Assembly (NCBI GenBank): GCA_013177995.1
Contig: JABLXN010000001.1
Span: forward strand, 1 to 64,000
Length of the DNA: 64,000 bases
Direction: 5' to 3'
Source of the DNA: Brevinematales bacterium
GTDB taxonomy: Bacteria; Spirochaetota; Brevinematia; Brevinematales; Thermospiraceae
Numbering within the stretch: position 1 is the first letter of the stretch; the number at the start of each line of letters is the position of its first letter. Below are positions 47,593 to 56,536 of the stretch, piece by piece. The position numbers and the translations under genes were made by a program. The notes beneath the pieces are model-generated. The model was given only the letters and a program-made list of their open reading frames with translations, was not told where the DNA came from and did no database searches.

Positions 47593-49023
47593 CTATCTGA
47601 GATGCTCAATGCCGTACGCGACATCAAGCAATTTCTGTTCCCCAAGAGCCGGACCCATAAGTTGCATCCCCAGCGGAAGTCCCTCCTTCGTCCACCCAGA
47701 AGGAAGAGAAAGAGCCGGAATACCGGCAAGGTTAGCTGAAATCGTATAGATATCGGAAAGGTACATAGCAATCGGATCACTCACCTTCTCCCCAATGCCA
47801 AAGGGTGGAGTTGGTGTAGTAGGACCCAAAATCACATCCACCTTCTCAAAAGCCTTCTGAAAATCCTCTTTGATAAGTGTCCGAACCTTGAGAGCCTTGA
47901 GATAATAGGCATCATAGTAGCCGGCCGAAAGCACATAGGTTCCTAACATGATACGACGCTTCACTTCCGGGCCAAAACCCTCTGTTCGTGTTTTGACATA
48001 CATTTCCGAAAGGGTTGAAGCCTGCGCCCGATAGCCATACTTTACCCCATCATAGCGTTCAAGGTTGGAACTTGCCTCGGCTGTCGCCACAACATAATAC
48101 GTGGGAACCGCATACTCACTGTGGGGAAGAGAAATCTCCGCCACCCTGGCTCCAGCCGCCTCAAGTTTTCGAATCATCTCGTCAAGGTTTTCTTTCACCC
48201 GTGGATCCAGCCCCTCGATGATAAATTCCTTTGGCACACCGATCTTCACCCCTTTGAGATTTCCCTCCAGCTTCACCGCTGGTGTATGCTCAAGACTTGT
48301 GGAATCCTTTGGGTCGTGTCCCGCCATGGCTTCATAAACCCAGGCTGCATCCTCAACTGTTTTCGCAAGCGGCCCTATCTGATCAAGCGAAGACGCAAAT
48401 GCCACAAGCCCATAACGAGAAACCGTCCCGTAGGTGGGTTTCAGTCCCACACAGCCACAAAAAGCGGCTGGTTGACGAATAGACCCCCCTGTATCACTGC
48501 CTAAGGCAACAGGAGCAAGCTTTCCCCCCACGGCTGCCGCTGATCCCCCCGACGACCCACCGGGAACCCGCTTGCGATCAAAGGGATTACGGGTGATGCC
48601 ATAGGCCGATGTCTCTGTCGATGAACCCATGGCAAATTCATCCATATTGGTTTTGCCAAGCACTACCATCCCATGCTGACGCACAAGCCTCTCGACTACC
48701 GTAGCATCATAACTGGCTTTGTACCCCTTGAGAATACGAGAACTACAGGTGGTCTCATATCCCTTCACATTGATGTTATCCTTGATAGCAATAGGAATTC
48801 CTGTGAGTTTTGTTGCCTCTCCACGAGCCCATTTTTTATCTGCTTCCTTCGCCATAGCAAGAGCTTCATCAGCCAAAACAGAAACATACGCATGGATAGG
48901 CTCAGGTGATGATTCGTCCTTCTCGATAGCCTCGAGATAAGCCTTGGTAATCTCTTCAGAAGAGACTTCCTTCTTGGCCAACGCCTCACTGAGCTCACGT
49001 ACCGATAAATCACGGATATCCAT
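47593..49023 (-). CDS. gatA: Asp/Glu-tRNA amidotransferase subunit A
   Basis: The 476-residue amidase subunit releases ammonia from glutamine to convert Glu-tRNA(Gln) to Gln-tRNA(Gln). The Ser-cis-Ser-Lys triad is visible: Lys81 ('IPIAIKDNI'), the Ser near 157 ('[13 protein letters not shown]') and Ser181 ('[14 protein letters not shown]'). The length is normal. It follows plsY by 9 nt. GatB and GatC are not in the window, although gatC usually lies just upstream of gatA, so the complex is encoded at more than one locus. Confidence 0.95.
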   Translation of the reverse strand: MDIRDLSVRELSEALAKKEVSSEEITKAYLEAIEKDESSPEPIHAYVSVLADEALAMAKEADKKWARGEATKLTGIPIAIKDNINVKGYETTCSSRILKGYKASYDATVVERLVRQHGMVVLGKTNMDEFAMGSSTETSAYGITRNPFDRKRVPGGSSGGSAAAVGGKLAPVALGSDTGGSIRQPAAFCGCVGLKPTYGTVSRYGLVAFASSLDQIGPLAKTVEDAAWVYEAMAGHDPKDSTSLEHTPAVKLEGNLKGVKIGVPKEFIIEGLDPRVKENLDEMIRKLEAAGARVAEISLPHSEYAVPTYYVVATAEASSNLERYDGVKYGYRAQASTLSEMYVKTRTEGFGPEVKRRIMLGTYVLSAGYYDAYYLKALKVRTLIKEDFQKAFEKVDVILGPTTPTPPFGIGEKVSDPIAMYLSDIYTISANLAGIPALSLPSGWTKEGLPLGMQLMGPALGEQKLLDVAYGIEHLR

Positions 49024-49032
49024 CTCTTCCTC

Positions 49033-49710
49033 CTATTCCTTTACCCCAAAAAGTTGAGCTATATTCTTGCGATGCTTTACGATAACAAGAAGGGCAATAA
49101 TCACTGTGATAATTTTCAATGATAACCTCCCCGGCTCAATTAGCCACACACTCACAGGAAGGGCAACAGCCGCCAAAACCGAAGAAAGCCCCACGCCCTT
49201 CTGAAGGTTTTTGAAAAACCCAAGCTTTCTTTCCTCTCCATTGGTGAGCACAACAACAGCGCGAAAAGTCAATAATACCACCAAAAAGACCCCAAGGGCT
49301 ACAAGAAGCTCCACAGGAGCCAAAAAGGCAAATACCCCTGCCGATGTGGCTACTCCCTTTCCTCCCTTGAAGCCAAGATACACAGGATACAGATGCCCGA
49401 GAATCGCCATCACCCCTATCACGATGAGCATCAGATCCTTTTCAAAAATAAAACCACTGCCCCCAAAAAGAACTTTTTCCACCATAGGATAAAGCAAAAC
49501 CGGAAGCCCCCCTTTCAAAAAGTCCAAAATAAACACCGGAACAAACCCACCCCAGAAACCAAAAACCCGGCTTACATTGGTGGCTCCTATGTTTTTTGAT
49601 CCTACCGTACGAATATCCACTCCCCTGAGAAGCCCATACACCAGCCCAAAAGGAATAGCCCCCACTAAATAGGTGAGAAGAAGATATACCCCATAGACAA
49701 CATACGACAT
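49033..49710 (-). CDS. plsY: Acyl-phosphate:glycerol-3-phosphate acyltransferase
   Basis: The 225-residue inner-membrane enzyme makes lysophosphatidic acid, the first step of phospholipid synthesis. Family motifs are 'GAIPFGLVYG', 'VGSKNIGATNVSRVFG' (about 36-51) and 'GHLYPVYLGFKGGKGVATSAG' (about 105-125), with a glycine-rich active-site loop. About six or seven membrane segments are predicted. It sits between the exbB-like gene and gatA. A charged stretch near 158-172 ('NGEERKLGFFKNLQKG') replaces part of the usual loop. Confidence 0.94.
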   Translation of the reverse strand: MSYVVYGVYLLLTYLVGAIPFGLVYGLLRGVDIRTVGSKNIGATNVSRVFGFWGGFVPVFILDFLKGGLPVLLYPMVEKVLFGGSGFIFEKDLMLIVIGVMAILGHLYPVYLGFKGGKGVATSAGVFAFLAPVELLVALGVFLVVLLTFRAVVVLTNGEERKLGFFKNLQKGVGLSSVLAAVALPVSVWLIEPGRLSLKIITVIIALLVIVKHRKNIAQLFGVKE

Positions 49711-49743
49711 CGCTTTGTCTCCTTTTGTTTTCGTTTCAAAAGA

Positions 49744-50385
49744 TTACCACTTTGGTAGAGAAGACGACGTATCACCCTTGGCACTCTTCAGAAGCTGGAT
49801 CAATTCTGTGGTCGAAATCTCAATATCGGAAATGATATTCTCCACCTGAGCCACAATATAGTTATAAGCCACCTGAGCCGGAATAGCCACAATAAGCCCA
49901 TACGCTGTGGTAATCAGCGCCTGCGCAATACCACCAATCAGTTTGGAAGGGTTATTCATCCCCTGAGTGGAAAGAACCGTACTGGAGATAATCATGCCTA
50001 ACACCGTTCCCAAAAGCCCTAACAGAGTGGCCACACTCGTGACGGTAGCCAGTACAGGAATATTGCGATGAAGCTTGGGAATCTCATACACAGCGGCATC
50101 CTCCATGGCCTTTTCTATCTCTTCCCGGCTTTTGTTGTACTGGGTAAGCCCTGCCCGAATGATATTGGCTGCCAACCCAGGATAATTCTCACAAACCGCA
50201 ATAGCCTCATCAATCCGATGACCTTTGAGTTTCTCTCGCATTTTTTCCTGTATAATCCTCGCATTCTGTCTCACCTGCCTGAAGAAAAGCACACGCTCAA
50301 TAAAAACCGCAAGCCCGATAATCGACACAAGAAGAATAAAATACATGACCGGTCCACCCTGCTGGAAGTACTCAAGGACCACCAT
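49744..50385 (-). CDS. MotA/TolQ/ExbB proton channel family protein
   Basis: The start at 50385 follows AAGGAGG; an upstream continuation is AT-rich noise. A TATACT-like -10 lies at 50426-50431. The 213-residue protein has an N-terminal membrane segment (about 13-32). 'VCENYPGLAANIIRAGL' follows in the cytoplasmic loop, then two helices with 'LATVTSVATLLGLLGTVLGMI' (about 113-133) and 'ALITTAYGLIVAIPAQVAYNYI' (about 153-174), the proton-path core of TolQ/ExbB. No ExbD/TolR partner is encoded next to it. It heads a run with plsY, gatA and ferredoxin. Confidence 0.9.
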   Translation of the reverse strand: MVVLEYFQQGGPVMYFILLVSIIGLAVFIERVLFFRQVRQNARIIQEKMREKLKGHRIDEAIAVCENYPGLAANIIRAGLTQYNKSREEIEKAMEDAAVYEIPKLHRNIPVLATVTSVATLLGLLGTVLGMIISSTVLSTQGMNNPSKLIGGIAQALITTAYGLIVAIPAQVAYNYIVAQVENIISDIEISTTELIQLLKSAKGDTSSSLPKW

Positions 50386-50487
50386 CGGCTCCTCCTTTTT
50401 TGCACTGAAATATTTCTCAAACTGTAGTATAACGACAAAGAAAAAAAATTTCATCTTTTTTTGAGAAAAAAGGAGTTTATCTCTGTT

Positions 50488-50704
50488 GTCGTTCCACATT
50501 CATAAGAATGAGACCCTTGTACGGGTGCTTTCTTGCCCTTTCTAGGTCAGGGGCTACGCCCCTCTTCCCCGTTTTTTCTGTTTACAAGGGCTTATTTGTC
50601 TTTTTTATTCAAAAAAGTAGAATTATTGATTACTGAAAGAAATATTTTTATACTACTTCTTTTATTACTTTTTAGAGACCTTCGCACATTCGTGCAAAGG
50701 TCTC
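50488..50704 (-). repeat. Interspersed hairpin element, copy C (inverted)
   Basis: Read on the minus strand it starts with GAGACCTTTGCA (50704-50693), loop CGAATG, TGCGAAGGTCTC (50686-50675), identical in hairpin to copy A. The AT-rich middle, inner AGGGGC-GTA-GCCCCT hairpin, CACCCGTACAAGGGTCTC, and trailing palindrome and GGAACGAC (to 50488) match copy B. The hairpin edge is 5 nt from the -35 of the promoter at 50710. The gap 50386-50709 holds no protein gene I can support. Confidence 0.87.
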
Positions 50705-50709
50705 TCTAT

Positions 50710-50738
50710 TTGACATTCTCTTCTTTTTCCCATACAAT
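50710..50738 (+). promoter_or_regulatory. Promoter of the exported protein gene
   Basis: TTGACA (50710-50715), 17-nt spacer, TACAAT (50733-50738). Confidence 0.9.
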
Positions 50739-50771
50739 AGAGATATAAACATCCACAAACGGGGGATAGAT

Positions 50772-52253
50772 ATGAAGGTACAGCAAATCGCTCTTTTCGT
50801 CTTTATAGGCATATTCTCCCTCTCTTTTTCTGTAGAGAAAATTCTCTACCTTCCCGCACCAATACCCGGAAAAACCACAACCAATTACCCCCAGGAAGAA
50901 GCCACAGGTTATTTCATCCATGACATCCTCAAGAATAATCTGGCGGCTCTCTCTGAATGGGCTATCACGACTGAGAAACTCACCAACACCAACACGCTTC
51001 TTCTGTATCGTCTCGAAACCACCTATACCCTCTCAGGTCCTCTCAGCCGACCGATGTGTCTTTATACCTACCGTTTATACAACGACAAAAATGATCTTAT
51101 CCTTGAGACAAATACCACCGCCGATATTCGCTATGGCATCTTTGATGCGGTGGATGTCGCTGTTTTTTCCACGGGAAAAGCCCTTGGTGAAGACCTTTCC
51201 CGATATGGTTTTCTCACCCTGACCATTTCCCCGATGGGAGACACCCCTTTCCAGCTCTTCTTGAATAAAACCAAAATCCTCGATCTCACCAATACCACCT
51301 CCTTCTCCTCTCAATATCGCCTCAGTTCAGGAAAGCTCACCACCCTTTCTGTGAAAGAAAAGCCCTCCCTCCAGAACCTGTGGCTTGGGAAAACCCTCTG
51401 GGAGACAAACCTCACTCTTTCTCAAGGAGAGTCGAGGGAGTTTCCGATTTTTCTTCTCTCGACGGTTTCCTTTTCTCCTGTGAAAACAGAACTCTTCCTT
51501 CCCGCGGAAAAGAGTTATACCCTCACCCTTCGTCCGACAAATAGCCCCACCATCTCCACCAATATTACCCTGTCAACAAAAAAGGAAACACAAATTACCC
51601 TTCCTTTGGGGAGCACCTTTCTCTGTGAACTCACCTATACCCCAAAAAATCTCGTCGTAAGTACAGACACCCTTGTTCTCAAGAAAACCTCTCTTGTCTA
51701 TCAGCCCACGGACAAAAAACAAACCCGCCCTCTCTACCTTTCCATAGGACTCAGTGGTCACGTCTCAGCCCCAGAATACTGGCAATATCAAGCCTTTCCT
51801 TTTATTCGGGCCAGTCTTTCTCTTCTCTACCATTTCTCCATGAACCAGCGCATCGGGATAATTCTTGCCCCAGAAACTATGGCTTTCCCGCCCACCTTTC
51901 CTTTCATACCTCAGGAACAGTCTTTAGGCTCCTTCCTTCTCACCTGGGGATGGTATCCCTTCCACAAAAAATACCAAACCTTTCGATTCTGTGTCGAACT
52001 CAGTGCTGGCTGGCAAAAGGGAAAGTTTGTCATGGCGTCAACAAGCCCAACTCCTGTAGCCCCGGAAACTCTACAGGAAGTCTCTGAGACTCTCAATGCC
52101 ATCACCACAGGACCTCTTTTTGAATTGTCTCCATCACTGGAAATCGGGATTTTTTCCCTAGGGTCCTCCCTCTGGATGGCCCCACGTCGTCACCCCACGG
52201 CAGGAGAAATCACCATCAGGGGAATCTCCCTCTTTGTGAAAACCATTCTCTAA
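50772..52253 (+). CDS. Exported hypothetical protein
   Basis: The 493-residue product has a signal peptide (MKVQQIALFVFIGIFSLSFS). Residues about 25-170 contain strands and 'DAVDVAVFSTGKALGEDLSRYG', and may resemble the N-terminal periplasmic part of spirochaete PEGA-type proteins. Residues 170-330 are Thr/Asn/Leu-rich repeats of short beta hairpins ('TLTLRPTNSPTISTNITLST'). The C-terminal 150 residues read like outer-membrane beta strands ('RPLYLSIGLSGHVSAPEYW', 'LFVKTIL'). I do not recognise a family; an outer-membrane-anchored envelope protein is inference. It has its own strong promoter and the stop is 32 nt from the convergent propeller gene. Confidence 0.7.
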   Translation: MKVQQIALFVFIGIFSLSFSVEKILYLPAPIPGKTTTNYPQEEATGYFIHDILKNNLAALSEWAITTEKLTNTNTLLLYRLETTYTLSGPLSRPMCLYTYRLYNDKNDLILETNTTADIRYGIFDAVDVAVFSTGKALGEDLSRYGFLTLTISPMGDTPFQLFLNKTKILDLTNTTSFSSQYRLSSGKLTTLSVKEKPSLQNLWLGKTLWETNLTLSQGESREFPIFLLSTVSFSPVKTELFLPAEKSYTLTLRPTNSPTISTNITLSTKKETQITLPLGSTFLCELTYTPKNLVVSTDTLVLKKTSLVYQPTDKKQTRPLYLSIGLSGHVSAPEYWQYQAFPFIRASLSLLYHFSMNQRIGIILAPETMAFPPTFPFIPQEQSLGSFLLTWGWYPFHKKYQTFRFCVELSAGWQKGKFVMASTSPTPVAPETLQEVSETLNAITTGPLFELSPSLEIGIFSLGSSLWMAPRRHPTAGEITIRGISLFVKTIL

Positions 52254-52285
52254 ACACCCCAGCGAAAAACCCTTTCCCACACCAT

Positions 52286-53509
52286 CTACTCCCGCAGCGA
52301 TTCGTTTGTGTACACCTCCACCGTGTCATCCATAAAATTGCAGATCGCCACAAGACTATGATCAGAAGTAATCGCTATACCAATAGGCTGATTTCCCACC
52401 TCAAACTCTTCCACCAAACGGTAATTCTCATAGCTATCAAAGACCTGAATCCGCCCATTCCTTGGGCTTCGCAGCAGATACCCCCTGGGATTATCCGGAC
52501 CCCGGGTGCTGATATAGATATAGCGTCGTTGTGGAGAAAGCTTCAGATTATTGGGATGAATCCAGGTGGAAACTCTTTTGACAATAGCATCCTCCTCAAG
52601 ATCATACACCACAAAATGATTTTTCCGAAGATTGTTGATAAAAGCTATCCGCCTCTGATAATCCGGGCGAAAACGCCCGTTTGATCCACCCCCATTGAAA
52701 AGAAAAACCACCTCCCTGTGGTTATTCTCTCTATCATACTTGGCTATATGTCCAGACTCGTAGAAAACCACATAGAGATACCTCCCATCCTCCGAAAATC
52801 CCACCCCCCGTGGTGATTTTCCCCGTGTTTTCACCCGCCCAAGATAGGCATAATTACTCACAGAAAAGTAGGTCACATCATGACTCAGCCAATGACTCAC
52901 ATAGTAGTACTGCCCATCAGGGGTAAATTCCCCCACCTTTGTCCAGTTACCATGAGAAGCAAAATTGGTTTTTATGACAAAGGTACGGGTATCCAGGACA
53001 AAAATCCTGCCATCGGTATGCATCTGTGTAAACCAGTACTCACGTCCATCAGGGGTAAACACCCCCTCAACAATTCCCCGATAGGGACGTCTTTCTTCAG
53101 GAATGAAAATATCCCTTATCTCACTTGTGTACCTATCATAAACCTGTATTTTCGGGGCATCAAGAAGAGAAATATACAAATACCTATCATCCGGTGAAAA
53201 AAGGATATCCTTTGGCTGTCTCCCCGTCTTGAAGGCTTTCACAAACCGAAAATGCGAATTGGTTGGCAAAAGCCGTACCCACACCTGCGCAGGAACCGTC
53301 ACCTCTGTCGCCCATGACTTGTACCCTGACTTTTGAAGGACAAGGGTATATGTCCCGGGAAGCACATTTGTCCGAAAAGGGGTCACTCCAACCCTTGTTC
53401 CGGAAAGATACACACTACTTCCCGAAGGAACCGTTTCCACAGAAAGGGGAATACCCCACGCGCTTTCTACTCCCACAAGGCACAATCCCAACAATAGGAA
53501 AACAACCAT
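52286..53509 (-). CDS. Exported PEGA plus YVTN beta-propeller protein (paralogue 2)
   Basis: The 407-residue product has a signal peptide (MVVFLLLGLCLVGVESAWG), a canonical PEGA domain (about 22-78, 'VPSGSSVYLSGTRVGVTPF', 'LPGTYTLVLQKSGYKSW'), and the 'RLLPTNSHF' linker. Propeller blades follow with 'FSPDDRYLYISLLD', 'FTPDGREYWFTQ', 'FTPDGQYYYVSHW' and 'FSEDGRYLYVVFYESGHIAKYD'. It matches the protein at 18596-19798 in domain order and many segments. Its start overlaps the CRP-like stop by one base (TGATG), so it is the last gene of the amidohydrolase / CNBD operon. Confidence 0.83.
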   Translation of the reverse strand: MVVFLLLGLCLVGVESAWGIPLSVETVPSGSSVYLSGTRVGVTPFRTNVLPGTYTLVLQKSGYKSWATEVTVPAQVWVRLLPTNSHFRFVKAFKTGRQPKDILFSPDDRYLYISLLDAPKIQVYDRYTSEIRDIFIPEERRPYRGIVEGVFTPDGREYWFTQMHTDGRIFVLDTRTFVIKTNFASHGNWTKVGEFTPDGQYYYVSHWLSHDVTYFSVSNYAYLGRVKTRGKSPRGVGFSEDGRYLYVVFYESGHIAKYDRENNHREVVFLFNGGGSNGRFRPDYQRRIAFINNLRKNHFVVYDLEEDAIVKRVSTWIHPNNLKLSPQRRYIYISTRGPDNPRGYLLRSPRNGRIQVFDSYENYRLVEEFEVGNQPIGIAITSDHSLVAICNFMDDTVEVYTNESLRE

Positions 53510-54162
53510 CAGTCTTCCTTTTCTTGAAGTTTACGCTTGTTTTTGACAAGGCGATAGATATCAGGAAGATTTTTGACGACGATCTGATCGCCACGCCTCT
53601 CGATTCTTCCCATGTTGTGATAACGCATGATATACTTCTCGCACTCCTTCACATCAATCCCGCACCAGTACGCCACACTTTCTACCGTCACACCCTCTAA
53701 CACAATCGGATCCGGCTTATCATAGGTCGCTGGGACAATCCCTTTGAGTTCACAGAGCATAAGAAGCGTATCCAGAACCTTGGCTTCATCATCCTTGAGA
53801 GAAAGGATCTCCAGTTTTCTCGTGGCATCAAAGATACGTTTACTAAAAATCTTGATGAGAGAAAGGGCCCATTTGGGATTACTCACCAGAAGTTCATAGA
53901 AATTCTGTTTCTGAAGAACCACAAGCCTCACCGGCGTCTCAGCGATGGCGGTAGCATTGCGAGGAGCATTGTCAATGATAGCCATCTCCCCAAAAATAGC
54001 GGGGGGTTCAATAATATCAAGCGTTTTCTCACGATTGTCCTGGATCTTGGTGAGCCTCACCTTGCCCTCTTTGATGATATAAAACTCATCCCCCGGTTCA
54101 TACTCACAGAAAATGATATCACCGCCATTATAACTTCGTTCGAATTTTTCCAGGGCATCCAT
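53509..54162 (-). CDS. Cyclic-nucleotide-binding protein, CRP/FNR-like
   Basis: The 217-residue protein has a cyclic-nucleotide-binding domain (residues 1-115). The phosphate-binding cassette reads 'IFGEMAIIDNAPRNATAIAE' (Gly-Glu and Arg kept), then a dimer helix. The C-terminal part (130-217) has a winged-helix look ('VESVAYWCGIDVKECEKYIM', 'YHNMGRIERRGDQIVV'), as in CRP/FNR regulators. It lies 3 nt after the CNBD-TPR gene; both probably sense a nucleotide. No adenylate or diguanylate cyclase is in the window. Confidence 0.85.
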   Translation of the reverse strand: MDALEKFERSYNGGDIIFCEYEPGDEFYIIKEGKVRLTKIQDNREKTLDIIEPPAIFGEMAIIDNAPRNATAIAETPVRLVVLQKQNFYELLVSNPKWALSLIKIFSKRIFDATRKLEILSLKDDEAKVLDTLLMLCELKGIVPATYDKPDPIVLEGVTVESVAYWCGIDVKECEKYIMRYHNMGRIERRGDQIVVKNLPDIYRLVKNKRKLQEKED

Positions 54163-54165
54163 ACC

Positions 54166-55206
54166 TTACAAACCCTCCATCCGTTTCTTGGCCTGACGGG
54201 AAAAGTCATCAATCGGGGGAAGCATGACGATCTTCTGCAAAATCGCTTTTTCATTGGCCGGCTGTCCAAGGGCCTGGTAAATATCCGCAAGGACAAAAAG
54301 TATCTGTTTCACCGTGGGGGGATCTTTGACTTCCTTGAGAAACTCATTGGCTGTTTGTGCACACTCATTGAACTTTTTCTGCTTGAAAAGAGCAGAAACC
54401 AACAAGAGTTTTCCCTTGAGAACCATCGCCGGATCCACATTGGTTAAATCCTTTTCTAAAAAGGTCCGTGCCATTTTCTCAGCATTGGCATAGTCTCCAC
54501 CATCACAAAACGCCTTGGCCTTGTAGAAGGCATCCATCGCTTCCTTGGTGCCAAGAACGGAGTGGGCATTGGCAAGATTTTGACTAGTATCCTGCACGGT
54601 CACCGTCACACTGTCCACGGTGGTGGTTTCCATGATCTTCTCAAGGGGTTGATAACTCTTCAAAAAGCCTGTCTTGAGAGCATCCTGGCATATCTGAATC
54701 CGGTATTCTGCCTCTTTGGCCAAGTTGGTATTCCCATAATGCTTGAGATAACGCTGATAAACCTGAATAGCCTGGGGATACTTCTTTTGATTGAGATAAT
54801 ACTCCCCTATTTTGAAAAGACCAATATTTGGAGCATAGATCACATTATTGCCTAAATAGTTATTGACCTTGATTCCAAGATTACGAAGCTGACCGGAAAA
54901 TACCCTGAGAAGTTTTTTCATCAGTTCCACATTGGTGGCTACATAGGTCTCAAACTCACTCGCCTTGAACTCAATCGTCACTGCATCAGTAATCGCCTCC
55001 GCTACTTCTCCCCGGGTATGACCGATGATCGCTGACTTCAACCCAAAAAATTCCCCTATCTGTACAGGCTTGTGAAGCTTTTCCCCCGTTTCTGGTTCCG
55101 TGAAGGTGAGCTCCACCTGCCCGGCTTTGAGAATATAGAGGGTATCCCCAATCTCATGGTCAAAATAGATCACCGATCCGGCACGAAAACGCTTCTCTAT
55201 GGGCAT
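54166..55206 (-). CDS. Cyclic-nucleotide-binding domain fused to TPR repeats
   Basis: The start at 55206 follows GGAGGGG; it overlaps the amidohydrolase stop by 10 nt. The 346-residue protein has an N-terminal cyclic-nucleotide-binding domain (1-110, 'GEFFGLKSAIIGHTRGEVAEA') and no DNA-binding domain. Then TPR-like helical pairs run from about 125 to 345 ('IGEYYLNQKKYPQAIQVYQRYLKHY', 'AKAFCDGGDYANAEKMARTFLEKD', 'LVSALFKQKKFNECAQTANEFLKE'). This fusion suggests a nucleotide-controlled scaffold that binds another protein. It pairs with the CRP-like protein just downstream. Confidence 0.85.
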   Translation of the reverse strand: MPIEKRFRAGSVIYFDHEIGDTLYILKAGQVELTFTEPETGEKLHKPVQIGEFFGLKSAIIGHTRGEVAEAITDAVTIEFKASEFETYVATNVELMKKLLRVFSGQLRNLGIKVNNYLGNNVIYAPNIGLFKIGEYYLNQKKYPQAIQVYQRYLKHYGNTNLAKEAEYRIQICQDALKTGFLKSYQPLEKIMETTTVDSVTVTVQDTSQNLANAHSVLGTKEAMDAFYKAKAFCDGGDYANAEKMARTFLEKDLTNVDPAMVLKGKLLLVSALFKQKKFNECAQTANEFLKEVKDPPTVKQILFVLADIYQALGQPANEKAILQKIVMLPPIDDFSRQAKKRMEGL

Positions 55207-56453
55207 ACAGCTGTCCCCTCCGGAAGAGTCAAAGGAAAGAAAGGAAGTTGTTTGGCAAAGCCTAACTTTTTGCAAAGTTCCCTATAGAAGTGTATTGGTT
55301 TACCAATCAGTATTTTTTCTCCACCGGCGATAAAAAGTTGCTGATAATGATTGGGAAAATGAGAGAAAAAGGACAAGAAATGCGTACTTCCATACAGTGG
55401 CACACCCTCCCGTATCACCAACCGGATATCAGAAAGATCTGCTTTTACAAGGCTTTCATAAGGATTGTGGGAATGCCCACCCCGTACTACCGTAAAGTTC
55501 GCCTTTTTCTTCTCCGCTATCTGTCCCTCATCAAAGAGTCTGAGTGCTCTGGCCGCATTCACCGTTACCATCCGAACAAGAATGGCCGGATCAAGCTTTT
55601 CCTGATAGAGTTTCTCATAAAGACTTGACGCGAATTGCATCTCATCAAGAATATGCAGTCCCCCTGACATAGGGGAATCTGTCCCCAAAGCGACATTGAC
55701 CCCGGCTTCAAGTAGGGCCTTGATAGGAGCGGTCGTCTGAAACATATAATAGTTCGAAGAAGGACACCACACAAGATTGGCCTTTTGAGTCGCAAGAGTT
55801 GCGACATCCTTCTCACTCAGGGCTATCCCATGGATGAGAACCGTGTACTCATCCAGGGCTCCCATTTCCATGAGAATATCTACCCCAAGGGTAGCTTCCT
55901 CATCAAAACCCTCTTCTAAATGGGTAATAAAAGGAATATTTCGTTCTCTTGCCTCGTTGTGTTCGATGGTTATCCCTCTCCCCCACCGAAGATCATAGCT
56001 TGAACACTCATGTTCAAGGGTATAGTTTGAAAGAACAAAAACCGGAAGATCATGGATAAGCGGTTCATTCACCACATGGGGCATATGATCCGATACAGTT
56101 ACCACACCAGAAATCAAGTTTTTGTATGCCCCAAGCCAATAAAGATCCTGATTGGAAAGTCGACTCCTCTCTTCATACAGGGGATGACTCTTGAGATCGT
56201 TATCCCATGGATACCAGTTGAGATAGGGGCCCTTCCCTACCCTGGGATAATATGTCCCCAAGAGATGATCATGGGCATTGATAAGCCCGGGAAAAAGGAT
56301 GTCCGTCTTCTCAAGTTGAACCACCATATCCACAGAAGGAATATCCTTCCCCATGTGGAGGATGGTACCTGTTTCACCATCGACAACGATCGCTATATCC
56401 TGCAGAATAAAATCCGGGGTAACAACCGTTCCCCCTTCTATAGCATATCTCAT
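55197..56453 (-). CDS. Amidohydrolase (cytosine deaminase / SsnA-like)
   Basis: The 418-residue protein has the amidohydrolase metal motif 'PGLINAHDHLLGTYYPR' (His61, His63). Then come 'VVTVSDHMPH', 'PFITHLEEGFDEE' (third His), 'YTVLIHGIALSEKDVATLA' (fourth His), 'NLVWCPSSNYYMF' and 'NVALGTDSPMSGGLHILDEM' (Asp). This fits the chlorohydrolase / SsnA / guanine-deaminase subgroup; the substrate is unknown. AAGG lies close to the ATG at 56453. It is the first gene of an operon with the two CNBD proteins and the propeller protein. Confidence 0.82.
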   Translation of the reverse strand: MRYAIEGGTVVTPDFILQDIAIVVDGETGTILHMGKDIPSVDMVVQLEKTDILFPGLINAHDHLLGTYYPRVGKGPYLNWYPWDNDLKSHPLYEERSRLSNQDLYWLGAYKNLISGVVTVSDHMPHVVNEPLIHDLPVFVLSNYTLEHECSSYDLRWGRGITIEHNEARERNIPFITHLEEGFDEEATLGVDILMEMGALDEYTVLIHGIALSEKDVATLATQKANLVWCPSSNYYMFQTTAPIKALLEAGVNVALGTDSPMSGGLHILDEMQFASSLYEKLYQEKLDPAILVRMVTVNAARALRLFDEGQIAEKKKANFTVVRGGHSHNPYESLVKADLSDIRLVIREGVPLYGSTHFLSFFSHFPNHYQQLFIAGGEKILIGKPIHFYRELCKKLGFAKQLPFFPLTLPEGTAVCP

Positions 56454-56536
56454 CCTTACCCCATTACCTTTCTTCTTTAATTTATTGTCGGAAAAAGGAA
56501 AGAAGAACTTGAAAGGTGGAAAAAAGAAGTGTAACA

